Position numbers and translations under genes: made by a program. Source: Hydrogenophaga sp. (lineage in GTDB: Bacteria; Pseudomonadota; Gammaproteobacteria; Burkholderiales; Burkholderiaceae_C). From it: 9,674 nt of DNA. Under the pieces are notes generated by a model. It searched no databases. It was not told where the DNA came from and was given only the letters and a program-made list of their open reading frames with translations. This document shows positions 1-7,933 of this stretch, in pieces (position 1 is the first letter of the stretch; each line of letters begins with the position of its first letter). Where the stretch lies: positions 1 to 9,674 of the forward strand of contig JAUXXN010000360.1 in the NCBI GenBank assembly GCA_030684755.1, written 5' to 3'.

Positions 1-1131
1 CGCATTTTGCGCAACCAAGCGCCCGCCACGTCGCACGCGGTGCTGGTGCGCCGTCTTTTGCAAGCCGATGCGGTGTTGGTGGGTGCGCTCAACATGGACG
101 AGTTTGCTTACGGCTTCACCACCGAAAACAGCCACTACGGCCCCACCCGCAACCCGCACCGCCTGGACTGCATCGCGGGTGGTTCGTCCGGAGGTTCGGG
201 TGCCGCCATTGCGGCGGGGCAGGTGCCACTCACATTGGGCTCTGACACCAACGGATCGATCCGAGTCCCGTCTTCGCTGTGCGGCGTTTGGGGCCTTAAA
301 CCCACGTTTGGGCGCTTGTCGCGCCGTGGCAGTTTTCCGTTTGTGCACAGCATCGATCACCTGGGTCCGTTTGCCGACGACCTGCCCGGTATGGCGCTGG
401 CCTACGATGTATTGCAATATGCCGACGCGCTGGACCCCGGCTGCAGCGCCCAACAACTGGAACCCACCAGCCCCACGCTGCAACATGGCGTGCAGGGTTT
501 GCGCATTGGCGTGTTGGGTGGTTACTTCGCCGACTTTGCCACCGAGCCCGCGCGCGCAGCGGTGGCGCTGGCCGCCGAAGCATTGGGCGCCAGCAGCGCG
601 CCAGAGCACGCCGTGCAATGGCCCGATGCCGCCACAGCCAGGGCTGCCGCCTTCATCGTCACCGCCAGCGAAGGGGGTGCGTTGCACCTCGATACGCTGC
701 GCCACCGTGCCGACGAACACGAACCGCTGTCGGTGGATCGGCTGATGGCCGGTGCCCTACAACCGGCCGTTTGGTATGTGCGGGCGCAGCGCTTTCGCCG
801 TGCGTACCGCGAGCGGGTGCGCGCCCTGTTTGCCCAATGGGACGTGCTTTTGGCCCCGGCCACGCCGGTGGCGGCCACACCCATCGGCACCGAATGGCTC
901 GACATTCAGGGGCAACGCCTGCCGTGCCGCCCGTCCATGGGCCTGCTCACCCAACCGATTTCTTTTGCTGGTTGTCCGGTGGTGGCGGCCCCCATGTGGC
1001 CCGATGGCTGCGCTGGCCTGCCCATTGGCGTTCAACTGATTGCACCACCTTGGCGCGAAGACCTGGCCCTGCGTGCGGCCCAGGTGCTGGCACAGGCGGG
1101 TGTGGCGCAAGCCAGAAAGGCGGTGCTGTGA
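1..1131 (+). CDS. atzE: AtzE-family amidase (probable 1-carboxybiuret hydrolase), 5' end outside window
   Basis: This is an amidase-signature enzyme, open from the first base in frame 1, with 376 codons visible. AtzE proteins are about 460 residues, so roughly the first 85 are missing, including the region with the catalytic lysine. The signature is intact: [14 protein letters not shown] from visible residue 31, [14 protein letters not shown] with the cis-serine at codon 187-189, and [13 protein letters not shown] with the nucleophilic serine at codon 256-258. The Asn in GSDTNGS and the [13 protein letters not shown] segment are typical of AtzE rather than GatA. Known AtzE removes ammonia from 1-carboxybiuret in s-triazine/cyanuric acid catabolism, working with the small GatC-like partner AtzG, which would be expected just upstream. 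The stop overlaps the next gene's ATG (TGATG), so the two are translationally coupled. The Klebsiella relative HpxY is the main alternative. Family assignment is strong; the substrate is inferred. Confidence 0.92.
   Translation, partial: RILRNQAPATSHAVLVRRLLQADAVLVGALNMDEFAYGFTTENSHYGPTRNPHRLDCIAGGSSGGSGAAIAAGQVPLTLGSDTNGSIRVPSSLCGVWGLKPTFGRLSRRGSFPFVHSIDHLGPFADDLPGMALAYDVLQYADALDPGCSAQQLEPTSPTLQHGVQGLRIGVLGGYFADFATEPARAAVALAAEALGASSAPEHAVQWPDAATARAAAFIVTASEGGALHLDTLRHRADEHEPLSVDRLMAGALQPAVWYVRAQRFRRAYRERVRALFAQWDVLLAPATPVAATPIGTEWLDIQGQRLPCRPSMGLLTQPISFAGCPVVAAPMWPDGCAGLPIGVQLIAPPWREDLALRAAQVLAQAGVAQARKAVL
1117..1120 (+). promoter_or_regulatory. Ribosome binding site for the DUF3225 gene
   Basis: AAGG lies inside the 3' end of the amidase gene, 10 nt before the ATG at 1131. 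It supports that start over the ATG at 1135, which is in another frame, and fits coupled translation through the TGATG overlap. Confidence 0.4.
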
Positions 1132-1535
1132 TGCATGCAAACCCAAACGGTCCAGCCGAACTGGCGATCAACCTGCCCGCAGTGCTGGCCGACGTCACCG
1201 CGGTGTTTTTGCGCTATGAAAAAGCGTTGGTCGACAACGATGTGGCGGTGCTCGATGAACTGTTTTGGAACAGTCCGCACACCCTGCGCTACGGCGCCAC
1301 TGAAAACCTCTACGGCTACGGCGCGATTGGTGCATTTCGCGCCGCGCGGCCCGCTGCTGGCCTGGCGCGCGAGCTGCTGAAAACCGTCATCACCACCTAC
1401 GGCCACGACTTCGCCACCGCCAACTGCGAGTTTCGCCGCCAAGGCAGCGAACGCACCGGGCGCCAAAGCCAGACCTGGATGCGCACCCCAGCGGGCTGGC
1501 GCGTGGTCAGTGCCCATGTGAGCCTGCTGGGCTGA
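1131..1535 (+). CDS. atzH: AtzH/HpxZ-like protein (DUF3225, NTF2/SnoaL-like fold)
   Basis: A 134-residue cytoplasmic protein with no signal or membrane segment. The segment from [12 protein letters not shown] through [34 protein letters not shown], and the C-terminal part [20 protein letters not shown], are characteristic of DUF3225, a small NTF2-like family. It is encoded next to AtzE-type amidases in s-triazine catabolic clusters (AtzH) and next to HpxY in purine-degrading Klebsiella (HpxZ). AtzH has been linked to handling 1,3-dicarboxyurea, the AtzE product, on the way to allophanate; I recall this without certainty. The start at 1131 is chosen because it overlaps the amidase stop and gives the usual family length. 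Placement behind AtzE is the standard arrangement and argues for a shared pathway step. Confidence 0.9.
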   Translation: MHANPNGPAELAINLPAVLADVTAVFLRYEKALVDNDVAVLDELFWNSPHTLRYGATENLYGYGAIGAFRAARPAAGLARELLKTVITTYGHDFATANCEFRRQGSERTGRQSQTWMRTPAGWRVVSAHVSLLG

Positions 1536-1588
1536 ACCGAACCTGCTGGACCCCGCTGGATTTTTAACCCCGTTTCCAACCCACCCTG

Positions 1589-1594
1589 AAGGAG
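1589..1594 (+). promoter_or_regulatory. Strong ribosome binding site for the BMP binding protein
   Basis: AAGGAG sits 7 nt before the ATG at 1602, an almost ideal Shine-Dalgarno. It is among the strongest in the window, in keeping with the high expression usual for periplasmic binding proteins relative to their permeases. Confidence 0.75.
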
Positions 1595-1601
1595 CCTTTC
1601 C

Positions 1602-2708
1602 ATGACACACCCACTGCCCAACCGCCGCGATTCCCTCAAAACCTTGGCTGCTCTCAGCGCTGTGGCCGCCAGCCCGCTGGCTTTTGCGCAAAAGCCGATC
1701 ACGGTGGGCGTGATTTATGTCGGCCCGCGTGACGACTACGGCTACAACCAAGCCCATGCCGAAGCCGCGGCATTGCTGAAAAAAATGCCGGGCGTGAAAG
1801 TGGTGGAAGAAGAAAACGTGCCCGAGACCGCCACCGTGCAACGCACCATGACCGGCATGATTGCCCAAGACGGTGCGCAGCTGGTGTTCCCCACCTCATT
1901 TGGCTACTTCGACCCGCACATGTTGGCGGTGGCCGGTAAGTACCCGAATGCCCGCTTTGCCCACTGTGGTGGCATGTGGACCGAAGGCAAACACCCCAAA
2001 AACACCGCCAGCTTCTTTGGCTACATTGACGAATGCCAGTACCTCAACGGCGTCATTGCCGGGCACATGAGCAAGAGCAAAAAACTGGGCTTTGTGGCGG
2101 CAAAACCCATTCCGCAGGTGCTGCGCAACATCAACGCCTTCACCATGGGTGCACGCTCGGTCGATCCTTCCATCACCACGCAAGTCATCTTCACGGGCGA
2201 TTGGTCGATGCCGGTTAAAGAAGCAGAGGCCACCAACAGCCTGGCCGACCAAGGTGTCGACGTGTTCACCATGCACGTGGACGGCCCCAAAGTGATTGTG
2301 GAAACCGCTGCCAAGCGCGGCAAGATGGTCTGCGGCTACCACGCCAGCCAGGCCAAACTGGCGCCACAGGCCTACCTGACGGGTGCCGAATGGAACTGGT
2401 TGACCGCCTACACCGCATTTCTGGAGGCGGCCCGCAGCGGCAAACCGCACCCCAACTTTGTGCGCGGCGGCCTCAAGGATGGCTTTGTCAAAACCTCGGC
2501 CTACGGACCCACGGTGACCGATGCGGCCAAGAAAAGGGCCGATGCCGTCAAGTCGCAAATGATGGGCGGAACCTTCGACATCTTCAAAGGCCCGCTCAAA
2601 GACAACAAGGGCGCCACCGTCATTCCAGCGGGCAAGGCGTTCAAACAGACGGATCTGGAACTGGAAAAAATGAACTACTTGGTGGAAGGCGTGAACGGCA
2701 GCGTCTGA
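1602..2708 (+). CDS. BMP-family ABC transporter substrate-binding protein
   Basis: Periplasmic binding protein of 368 residues and probable specificity determinant of the importer encoded downstream. The N-terminus NRRDSLKTLAALSAVAASPLAFAQ-like leader (residues 7-30) has a twin-arginine pair at R8-R9, a hydrophobic stretch and an AFA|Q cleavage site after residue 29. There is no lipobox cysteine, so it should be a soluble periplasmic protein, probably exported by Tat. The mature part opens with ITVGVIYVGPRDDYGYNQAH and has FFGYIDECQYLNGVIAGHM, the usual layout of the BMP/PnrA/Med family. Family members commonly bind nucleosides or purines, but this branch also occurs beside ureide hydrolases, so a small amide such as biuret or triuret is possible. 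The gene is preceded by a strong RBS and a 66-bp gap, the second largest in the cluster. Family is certain; ligand is not. Confidence 0.95.
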   Translation: MTHPLPNRRDSLKTLAALSAVAASPLAFAQKPITVGVIYVGPRDDYGYNQAHAEAAALLKKMPGVKVVEEENVPETATVQRTMTGMIAQDGAQLVFPTSFGYFDPHMLAVAGKYPNARFAHCGGMWTEGKHPKNTASFFGYIDECQYLNGVIAGHMSKSKKLGFVAAKPIPQVLRNINAFTMGARSVDPSITTQVIFTGDWSMPVKEAEATNSLADQGVDVFTMHVDGPKVIVETAAKRGKMVCGYHASQAKLAPQAYLTGAEWNWLTAYTAFLEAARSGKPHPNFVRGGLKDGFVKTSAYGPTVTDAAKKRADAVKSQMMGGTFDIFKGPLKDNKGATVIPAGKAFKQTDLELEKMNYLVEGVNGSV

Positions 2709-2757
2709 CGCCCGCCGCTTGCACCCACTTTTCGTCACCGCACTGCCGACCCATCCC

Positions 2758-3840
2758 ATGAACAACGCCGCTCTCAACGTTGTCTTGCCCACCTCAGCCA
2801 TCCTGGGTGCGCTGCTGCTGTTTGGCCTGATCGTTTCCTTTGAAGGTGTGAACCCGGTGGATGTCTGGGTGCTGCTGTTCATGGGGGCATTTGGCGACAG
2901 TTTTTCTTGGCAAAACACGCTCCAGCGTGCCGCTCCGCTGATGCTCACCGCCTTGTGTGTGGCCATTCCGGCGCGTGCTGGGCTGGTGCTGATTGGTGGC
3001 GAGGGGTCGGTGGTGTTGGGTGGTTTGGCCTGTGCGGCGTTGGCGCATGCGTTGCCGCTTCCAGGGGGCTTCACCGGCAGCTTGGCACTGTGTGTGGCCG
3101 GTGCGCTGGCGGGTGCCTTGTGGGCTGGGCTGGCAGGGTGGTTGCGGCAGTTTCGCGGTATCAACGAAACCATCAGCAGTTTGCTGCTGGCCTATGTGGC
3201 CATTGGTTTGTTCAAGCACATTGTGGAAGGCCCGCTGCGCGACCCTGCCAGCCTCAACAAACCGTCCACACCGGCGCTCGACGAGGGATTGCTGATTGGC
3301 ACCATGGCCGGGTCAGACGTTCACTGGGGGCTCGTCATCGGCGTGTTGGTGTGTTTTGTGGCTGGCTTGTGGTTGCGTTTCACGGCATCGGGTTTTGCTG
3401 TGCGCGTGGTCGGCGGAAACCCGCGTGCTGCGCAACTGGTGGGCTTGCCCGCCACCCAACTGGTGGTATTTGCCTGTGCTTTGGGTGGCGCAGCGGCGGG
3501 TTTGGCCGGCGCCATTGAAGTGGCAGCGGTGCACACCAGCGCCAATGCAGCCTTGATTGCCGGCTACGGCTACACCGGCATTTTGGTGTCGTTCATTGCC
3601 CGCCACAACCCTTGGGCGGTGGTGCCGGTGGCCATTTTATTTGGTGGATTTGGTGCTGCTGGCAGCCTGTTGCAGCGGCGGTTGGGCTTGCCCGATGCCT
3701 CGGTGCTGCTGCTGCAAGGCATCGCTTTTGTTCTCATTTTGGCCAGCGAAGCGCTGCGCGATGGCGACTGGAAGGCCTTCTTGGCCCGGCTCGTCAGACT
3801 CGGCACCCGACCCGACCCCGCCTCAGGAGCACGTTCATGA
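2758..3840 (+). CDS. ABC transporter permease, BPD_transp_2 family (first subunit)
   Basis: Inner-membrane permease of 360 residues and about ten hydrophobic segments. QNTLQRAAPLMLTALCVAIP then RAGLVLIGGEGSVVLGG is the conserved N-terminal block of YufP/NupP-like permeases that pair with BMP binding proteins (more usual form NIGAEGQ; here IGGEGS). INETISSLLLAYVAIGL and GYGYTGILVSFIARHNPWAV are the other conserved blocks. It forms the translocation channel with the next gene's product. I prefer ATG 2758 to an upstream TTG at 2719, which would add 13 non-hydrophobic residues; neither has a convincing Shine-Dalgarno, so the start is somewhat uncertain. Its stop codon overlaps the next start as ATGA. 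Confidence 0.94.
   Translation: MNNAALNVVLPTSAILGALLLFGLIVSFEGVNPVDVWVLLFMGAFGDSFSWQNTLQRAAPLMLTALCVAIPARAGLVLIGGEGSVVLGGLACAALAHALPLPGGFTGSLALCVAGALAGALWAGLAGWLRQFRGINETISSLLLAYVAIGLFKHIVEGPLRDPASLNKPSTPALDEGLLIGTMAGSDVHWGLVIGVLVCFVAGLWLRFTASGFAVRVVGGNPRAAQLVGLPATQLVVFACALGGAAAGLAGAIEVAAVHTSANAALIAGYGYTGILVSFIARHNPWAVVPVAILFGGFGAAGSLLQRRLGLPDASVLLLQGIAFVLILASEALRDGDWKAFLARLVRLGTRPDPASGARS
3825..3829 (+). promoter_or_regulatory. Ribosome binding site for the second permease
   Basis: AGGAG lies 7 nt before ATG 3837, within the last codons of the first permease. It fixes the start of the second permease and, with the ATGA overlap, supports coupled one-to-one synthesis of the two membrane subunits. 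Confidence 0.7.
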
Positions 3841-4754
3841 CCAGCGACCAAATCGTGATTTTTCTGGCCGGCATTGTCGGCGGCGCCTTGCGCGTGGGCG
3901 TGCCCTTTTTGTTCGTCAGTTTGGGTGAGTGCCTGACCGAAAAATCGGGCCGCGTCAACCTGGGCCTAGAAGGCGTGCTGGTGCTCTCTGCCATGACCGC
4001 ATTCGGTGCCTCATACCTCAGCGGATCGCCCTGGGTGGGCGTGCTGGCTGGTGCCTTGTCGGGCGCGCTGCTCGCCACGCTGCACGGCCTGCTGTGTTCA
4101 CTGCCCCGCGTCAACGACGTGGCCACCGGCATCGCCCTCATGCTCCTGGGCATGGGTCTGGCCTTCTATTTGGGCAAACCCCTGATTCAACCCCAAGCGC
4201 CGCAAATACCGTCCATCCCGCTGGGCAACTGGAGCGACTCAGCCGCTGTTCGCGCTGCGCTGCAGGTCAACGCCTTGTTGCCCATCGGCTTGGTTTTGGC
4301 CGCCTTGATGGGCTGGGCCTTTGTCAACACCCGATTGGGCCTGTTGGTGCGCATGGCCGGAGACTCGGCCATGGCCACCCGAGCGCTGGGCTATTCGGTG
4401 CCCGGCATACGCATTGCCGCGACGGCCGCAGGCGGTTTGATTGCGGGCTTGGGTGGCGCCTCGCTCACGCTGTTTTACCCCGGCAGTTGGAACGAAGGCA
4501 TCTCCAGCGGTCAGGGCCTGATTGCGGTGGCGCTGGTTATTTTTGCGCGCTGGAGCCCCATGCGCTGCGTGGGTGCGGCACTGCTGTTTGGCGGCGCGGG
4601 CGCCATCGGACCGGCGCTGCAGTCGGTGGGAATTGGTTGGGGCTACCACCTGTTCAACATCGTGCCGTATGTGCTCACGTTGTTGATTCTCGTCATCAGC
4701 TGCCGACCCGGCACGGTGATTCCCGGCAGCCCGGGCGAACTCTCTTCGCGCTGA
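3837..4754 (+). CDS. ABC transporter permease, BPD_transp_2 family (second subunit)
   Basis: Inner-membrane permease of 305 residues, the shorter partner typical of the YufQ/NupQ type. The N-terminal block [20 protein letters not shown] (from about residue 28) is diagnostic of this subunit. It is followed by [22 protein letters not shown], the cytoplasmic-loop segment [22 protein letters not shown] that should contact the ATPase, and [20 protein letters not shown] near the C-terminus. The start is set by the ATGA overlap with the first permease and a good Shine-Dalgarno. An 86-bp gap follows, the longest inside the cluster, in which I see no terminator or clear promoter. The ATPase that drives this pair is one gene further on, separated by a hydrolase gene. 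Confidence 0.95.
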   Translation: MTSDQIVIFLAGIVGGALRVGVPFLFVSLGECLTEKSGRVNLGLEGVLVLSAMTAFGASYLSGSPWVGVLAGALSGALLATLHGLLCSLPRVNDVATGIALMLLGMGLAFYLGKPLIQPQAPQIPSIPLGNWSDSAAVRAALQVNALLPIGLVLAALMGWAFVNTRLGLLVRMAGDSAMATRALGYSVPGIRIAATAAGGLIAGLGGASLTLFYPGSWNEGISSGQGLIAVALVIFARWSPMRCVGAALLFGGAGAIGPALQSVGIGWGYHLFNIVPYVLTLLILVISCRPGTVIPGSPGELSSR

Positions 4755-4840
4755 GCGCAGCCTATTGCCTTGTTGCCCTGTTGCCAGCCGCACCGCGCTT
4801 GTCCAACAGCCCATCAACCGACCACCCAGGCCCACCGACC

Positions 4841-5554
4841 ATGCCCCGATACGTTCAAGCCCAACCCTACGCCTGGCCCTACAACGGCGATCTGCGTCCC
4901 GACAACACGGCGCTGATCGTGATTGACATGCAGACCGACTTCTGCGGCATCGGTGGCTACGTGGACAAAATGGGTTATGACATTGCCCTCACCCGCGCCC
5001 CGATTGAACCCCTGAAAACGCTGCTGATCGCTCTGCGCAGCGCGGGCTTCTGCATCATTCACACGCGCGAGGGCCACCGCCCAGACCTGTCCGACCTGCC
5101 CGCCAACAAGCGTTGGCGATCGCGCCAAATAGGCACCGACGGCATTGGCATTGGCGATGCCGGGCCTTGCGGTCGGATCCTGGTGCGCGGGGAGCCGGGC
5201 TGGGACATCATTCCCGAGCTGGCCCCGCTGCCGGGTGAACCGGTGATCGACAAACCGGGCAAAGGCTCTTTTTACGCCACCGACCTGGATTTGCTGTTGC
5301 GCACGCGCGGCATTCACAACCTGCTGCTCACCGGTATCACCACCGATGTTTGCGTTCACACCACCCTGCGCGACGCCAACGACCGAGGTTTTGAGTGTCT
5401 GCTGCTGTCCGACTGCACCGCCGCCACCGACCCAGACAACCACCAGGCTGCACTCAACATGATCGCCATGCAGGGAGGGGTGTTCGGTGCGCACGCCAGC
5501 TCATTGGCGCTGCTGCAGGCGCTGGAAATGCAGCCATGCACCTCTGCGGTCTGA
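4841..5554 (+). CDS. biuH: Isochorismatase-like cysteine hydrolase, probable biuret amidohydrolase
   Basis: A 237-residue cytoplasmic cysteine hydrolase. The catalytic triad of the isochorismatase-like family is visible: D29 in [12 protein letters not shown]138 in [10 protein letters not shown] and C171 in [10 protein letters not shown]. The N-terminal [17 protein letters not shown] (residues 9-25), [30 protein letters not shown] and [20 protein letters not shown] closely match my memory of rhizobial biuret hydrolase BiuH, which converts biuret to allophanate plus ammonia. RutB ureidoacrylate hydrolases are the nearest alternative and share the [11 protein letters not shown] and DKPGKG blocks, but lack the WPYNG-type start as I recall it. 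It lies between the second permease and the ATPase of an ABC importer, tying the enzyme to the imported substrate. No clear Shine-Dalgarno precedes ATG 4841; this start gives the family's usual N-terminus. Family certain, substrate probable. Confidence 0.82.
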   Translation: MPRYVQAQPYAWPYNGDLRPDNTALIVIDMQTDFCGIGGYVDKMGYDIALTRAPIEPLKTLLIALRSAGFCIIHTREGHRPDLSDLPANKRWRSRQIGTDGIGIGDAGPCGRILVRGEPGWDIIPELAPLPGEPVIDKPGKGSFYATDLDLLLRTRGIHNLLLTGITTDVCVHTTLRDANDRGFECLLLSDCTAATDPDNHQAALNMIAMQGGVFGAHASSLALLQALEMQPCTSAV

Positions 5555-5601
5555 GGTTTTAGGTCCGGCCTGTCCCTCCCGTTTTCACGCCATTTCGACA
5601 C

Positions 5602-5605
5602 GGAG
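5602..5605 (+). promoter_or_regulatory. Ribosome binding site deciding the ATPase start
   Basis: GGAG lies 7 nt before ATG 5613. The reading frame stays open 42 codons further upstream, into the preceding hydrolase gene, so this site is what fixes the true start. Confidence 0.65.
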
Positions 5606-5612
5606 CTTCCAC

Positions 5613-7208
5613 ATGAGATTGTCTGTGAATCCCAGGCCGCAAGCCCACGCCATTGGTGCATTGCCCGCAGGCCGTGGCGCACTGGCGCTCGACACCTACC
5701 AACTGGGCATGCGCTTTGGCAGCTTCAACGCGCTGGTTCAGGTCAACCTGCATGTGGAGCCCGGCACCGTGCATGCGCTGCTGGGTGAAAACGGCGCAGG
5801 CAAAAGCACGCTGGTCAAATGCGTGGCAGGCTTTCAGCGCCCCACCGAAGGCAGCATTCTGATTGACGGCCGTGAACAAGACATTGCCAACCCTGTGGTG
5901 GCACGCTCGCTCGGCATTGGCATGGTGTACCAGCACTTCACCCTCGCGCCAGGCATGACCGTGGCCGAAAACCTGTTGCTCGCAGGCGGTGAAACCCCGT
6001 CGGTGATCAACTGGACACAGCAGCGCGCACACTTGGCGGCATTTCTGAAGACCACACCGTTTCGGCTTGACCTGGATGCCCGTCCCCAAGAACTCGCTGC
6101 TGGCGAAAAACAAAAACTGGAGCTGCTCAAACAGCTTTACCTGAAGCCGCGCCTGCTGATTCTGGATGAGCCTACCTCGGTGCTGACCCCACAAGAGGCC
6201 GACGAGGTGCTGGGCCATGTGCGTGGCTTTGCGCGCAGCGGGCAATGCACGGTGCTCATCATCACCCACAAGTTCCGAGAAGTCATGGCCTATGCCGATG
6301 CGGTGACGGTTCTGCGGCGCGGTCTGGCGGTGCACCACACCGCCGTGCCCAACACCACGCCCGCTTTGCTGGCGCAGGCCATGGTGGGTGCCAGTGCATT
6401 GACAGCCACCGAGCAAGTGGCACCGGCCCGGCCAAAACCCCCTGTGCCGGCGGGCACCGGCACGGCCTCTTTGTCGGTGCAGTCGCTGCAAGTCATGGGC
6501 GACCGTGGCACGCTGGCTGTGCGCAACCTCAGCCTGGCCGTGGCGCCCGGCGAAATTCTGGGCGTGGCTGGAGTGTCGGGCAACGGCCAGCGCGAACTGG
6601 TCGAAGCCCTGGTGGGTCAGCGCCCGCGCAGCAGCGGCACGGTGCTGGTGCGCGGTGAGCCTTATGCCGCCAAGCGCCAAGAAAACCACCGGCTGAAAGT
6701 GCGCAGCTTGCCCGAAGAGCCGCTGCGCAACGCCTGCGTGGGCGAGCTGTCGGTGGCCGAAAACATGGCTCTGCGCGACTTCGATCTGCCTCCGCTGTGC
6801 GCGGGTGGACGGTTGCGTTTTGGACAGTGGCGCAGCCGAGCACGCGACTGGATTGCCAGCTACGGCATCAAAACCCAGGGCGAAAACGCACCGATCCGCA
6901 GCCTCTCCGGCGGCAACGTGCAGCGCGCGGTGTTGGCACGTGAGTTGCACGGCGACATCCATGTGCTGATTGCAGCCAACCCCGTGTTTGGTTTGGACTT
7001 TGCCGCCGTGAAGGACATCCATGCCCGCCTGCGCGGTGTGCGCGAACAGGGCGGGGCGGTGTTGCTGATCAGCGAAGACTTGGACGAACTGCTGGAGCTT
7101 GCCGACCGCATCGTGGTCATGAGCGAAGGCCGCATTGTGTTTGAAACGCCCGCTGCCGGTGCGCAGCGCCATGTGCTGGGTGCCCACATGGGCGGCAGCG
7201 CCCACTGA
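5613..7208 (+). CDS. ABC transporter ATP-binding protein with two nucleotide-binding domains
   Basis: A 531-residue peripheral inner-membrane ATPase with two fused ABC domains, as in ribose and BMP-type nucleoside importers. Domain 1 has Walker A GENGAGKST (K64), a Q-loop in VYQHFTLAPGMTV, the signature LAAGEKQ at 161-167 (usual form LSVGEQQ) and Walker B LLILDEPTSVLTP (D185, E186). Domain 2, from about residue 285, has a degenerate Walker A, GVSGNGQRE at 320-328, lacking the GKS/T lysine; signature LSGGN at 431-435; and IAANPVFGLD in place of a canonical Walker B. One competent and one degenerate site is normal for this subfamily. Residues 1-25 precede the first strand and are poorly conserved in appearance. 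It energises the binding protein and permeases encoded upstream. ATG 5613 is preferred because it has a good Shine-Dalgarno and avoids overlap with the hydrolase. Confidence 0.95.
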   Translation: MRLSVNPRPQAHAIGALPAGRGALALDTYQLGMRFGSFNALVQVNLHVEPGTVHALLGENGAGKSTLVKCVAGFQRPTEGSILIDGREQDIANPVVARSLGIGMVYQHFTLAPGMTVAENLLLAGGETPSVINWTQQRAHLAAFLKTTPFRLDLDARPQELAAGEKQKLELLKQLYLKPRLLILDEPTSVLTPQEADEVLGHVRGFARSGQCTVLIITHKFREVMAYADAVTVLRRGLAVHHTAVPNTTPALLAQAMVGASALTATEQVAPARPKPPVPAGTGTASLSVQSLQVMGDRGTLAVRNLSLAVAPGEILGVAGVSGNGQRELVEALVGQRPRSSGTVLVRGEPYAAKRQENHRLKVRSLPEEPLRNACVGELSVAENMALRDFDLPPLCAGGRLRFGQWRSRARDWIASYGIKTQGENAPIRSLSGGNVQRAVLARELHGDIHVLIAANPVFGLDFAAVKDIHARLRGVREQGGAVLLISEDLDELLELADRIVVMSEGRIVFETPAAGAQRHVLGAHMGGSAH

Positions 7209-7220
7209 CTTCTTTTCACC

Positions 7221-7910
7221 ATGAACATCAACGCCAGGCCTTTTGCCTACCACTTCGAACTGGCGCACACCGCGCTGGTCATCATCGACATGCAACGCGA
7301 TTTCATTGAGCCCGGGGGCTTTGGCGAAACGCTGGGCAACAACGTGGGCTTGCTGTCGGCCATCGTGCCCGCCTGCCAAGCGGTGCTGCAGGCTTGGCGC
7401 CAAGCCGGTGGCGTGGTGGTCCATACCCGCGAATCGCACCAGCCCGACTTGTCCGACTGTCCACCGGCCAAGCGCAACCGAGGGCAGCCTTTGCTGCGCA
7501 TTGGCGACCACGGGCCCATGGGGCGCATTTTGGTGGCTGGCGAGCCCGGCAACCAAATCATTGAAGCCCTGGCACCACAACCCGGCGAAATCGTGATCGA
7601 CAAACCCGGCAAGGGCGCTTTTTACGCCACGGGGCTGCAAGAGACACTGCAGCAGGCCGGCATCAGCCACCTGATCTTCATGGGCGTGACCACCGAGGTG
7701 TGTGTGCAAACCAGCATGCGCGAAGCCAACGACCGGGGCTTTGAGTGCCTGTTGCTGGAGGATTGCACCGAAAGCTACTTTGCGCATTTCAAAGCGGCCA
7801 CTTTGGAGATGCTCTGTGCCCAAGGCGGTATCGTGGGCTGGACGGGGCAGAGCACGGCCTTGCTGGACGCCCTGCAAACCCAGCCACCTTCTGACCCCGT
7901 CAAGCCCTGA
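7221..7910 (+). CDS. Second isochorismatase-like cysteine hydrolase, candidate triuret hydrolase
   Basis: A 229-residue cytoplasmic cysteine hydrolase and paralog of the BiuH-like enzyme upstream. The catalytic triad is D23 in [12 protein letters not shown]128 in [10 protein letters not shown] and C161 in [10 protein letters not shown]. It shares GRILV.GEPG, DKPGKG.FYAT and [17 protein letters not shown] blocks with the first hydrolase. It lacks the WPYNG N-terminus, has [14 protein letters not shown] where the paralog has [14 protein letters not shown], Glu instead of Asp before VC, and a different C-terminal specificity region ([16 protein letters not shown]). Triuret hydrolase TrtA is a known BiuH homolog encoded in clusters with biuH, so this is the leading candidate. 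It would release ammonia and carboxybiuret, the substrate of AtzE. A RutB-like or other ureide amidohydrolase is possible. It starts 12 bp after the ATPase stop with no obvious Shine-Dalgarno. Family 0.97, triuret activity about 0.5. Confidence 0.9.
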   Translation: MNINARPFAYHFELAHTALVIIDMQRDFIEPGGFGETLGNNVGLLSAIVPACQAVLQAWRQAGGVVVHTRESHQPDLSDCPPAKRNRGQPLLRIGDHGPMGRILVAGEPGNQIIEALAPQPGEIVIDKPGKGAFYATGLQETLQQAGISHLIFMGVTTEVCVQTSMREANDRGFECLLLEDCTESYFAHFKAATLEMLCAQGGIVGWTGQSTALLDALQTQPPSDPVKP

Positions 7911-7918
7911 TGGTGGTC

Positions 7919-7927
7919 TGCTAAAGT
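7919..7927 (+). promoter_or_regulatory. Possible extended -10 promoter for a leaderless GntR gene
   Basis: TGCTAAAGT fits an extended -10 element (TGn followed by TAAAGT, four of six matches to TATAAT). It ends 6 nt before the GTG at 7934, so transcription would begin at or very near the start codon and give a leaderless mRNA. There is no Shine-Dalgarno before that GTG, which fits. No good -35 box is visible at normal spacing. This is a pattern match only. Confidence 0.38.
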
Positions 7928-7933
7928 CCCGGC

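Noticed and set aside
1032..1868. 278-codon minus-strand frame across the amidase, DUF3225 and BMP starts
   Set aside because: It crosses three genes with clear homology on the other strand and shows no motif of its own.
1896..3173. 425-codon open frame on the minus strand
   Set aside because: Antisense to the BMP binding protein and first permease; no domain, no Shine-Dalgarno, shadow composition.
4745..4760. Short palindrome GCGCTGAGCGC at the end of the second permease
   Set aside because: A 5-bp stem with a single-base loop and no T run cannot form a normal terminator; it overlaps the stop codon and is likely chance.
4755..4840. 86-bp gap before the BiuH-like gene as a promoter region
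   Set aside because: No convincing -35/-10 pair or operator-like palindrome was found; TTGCC repeats there look like low-complexity sequence.
6570..6596. Second nucleotide-binding domain of the ATPase lacking the Walker A lysine
   Set aside because: Degenerate second sites of the form GxSGNGQ are normal in the ribose/BMP-type double ATPases, so this is not a damaged gene.
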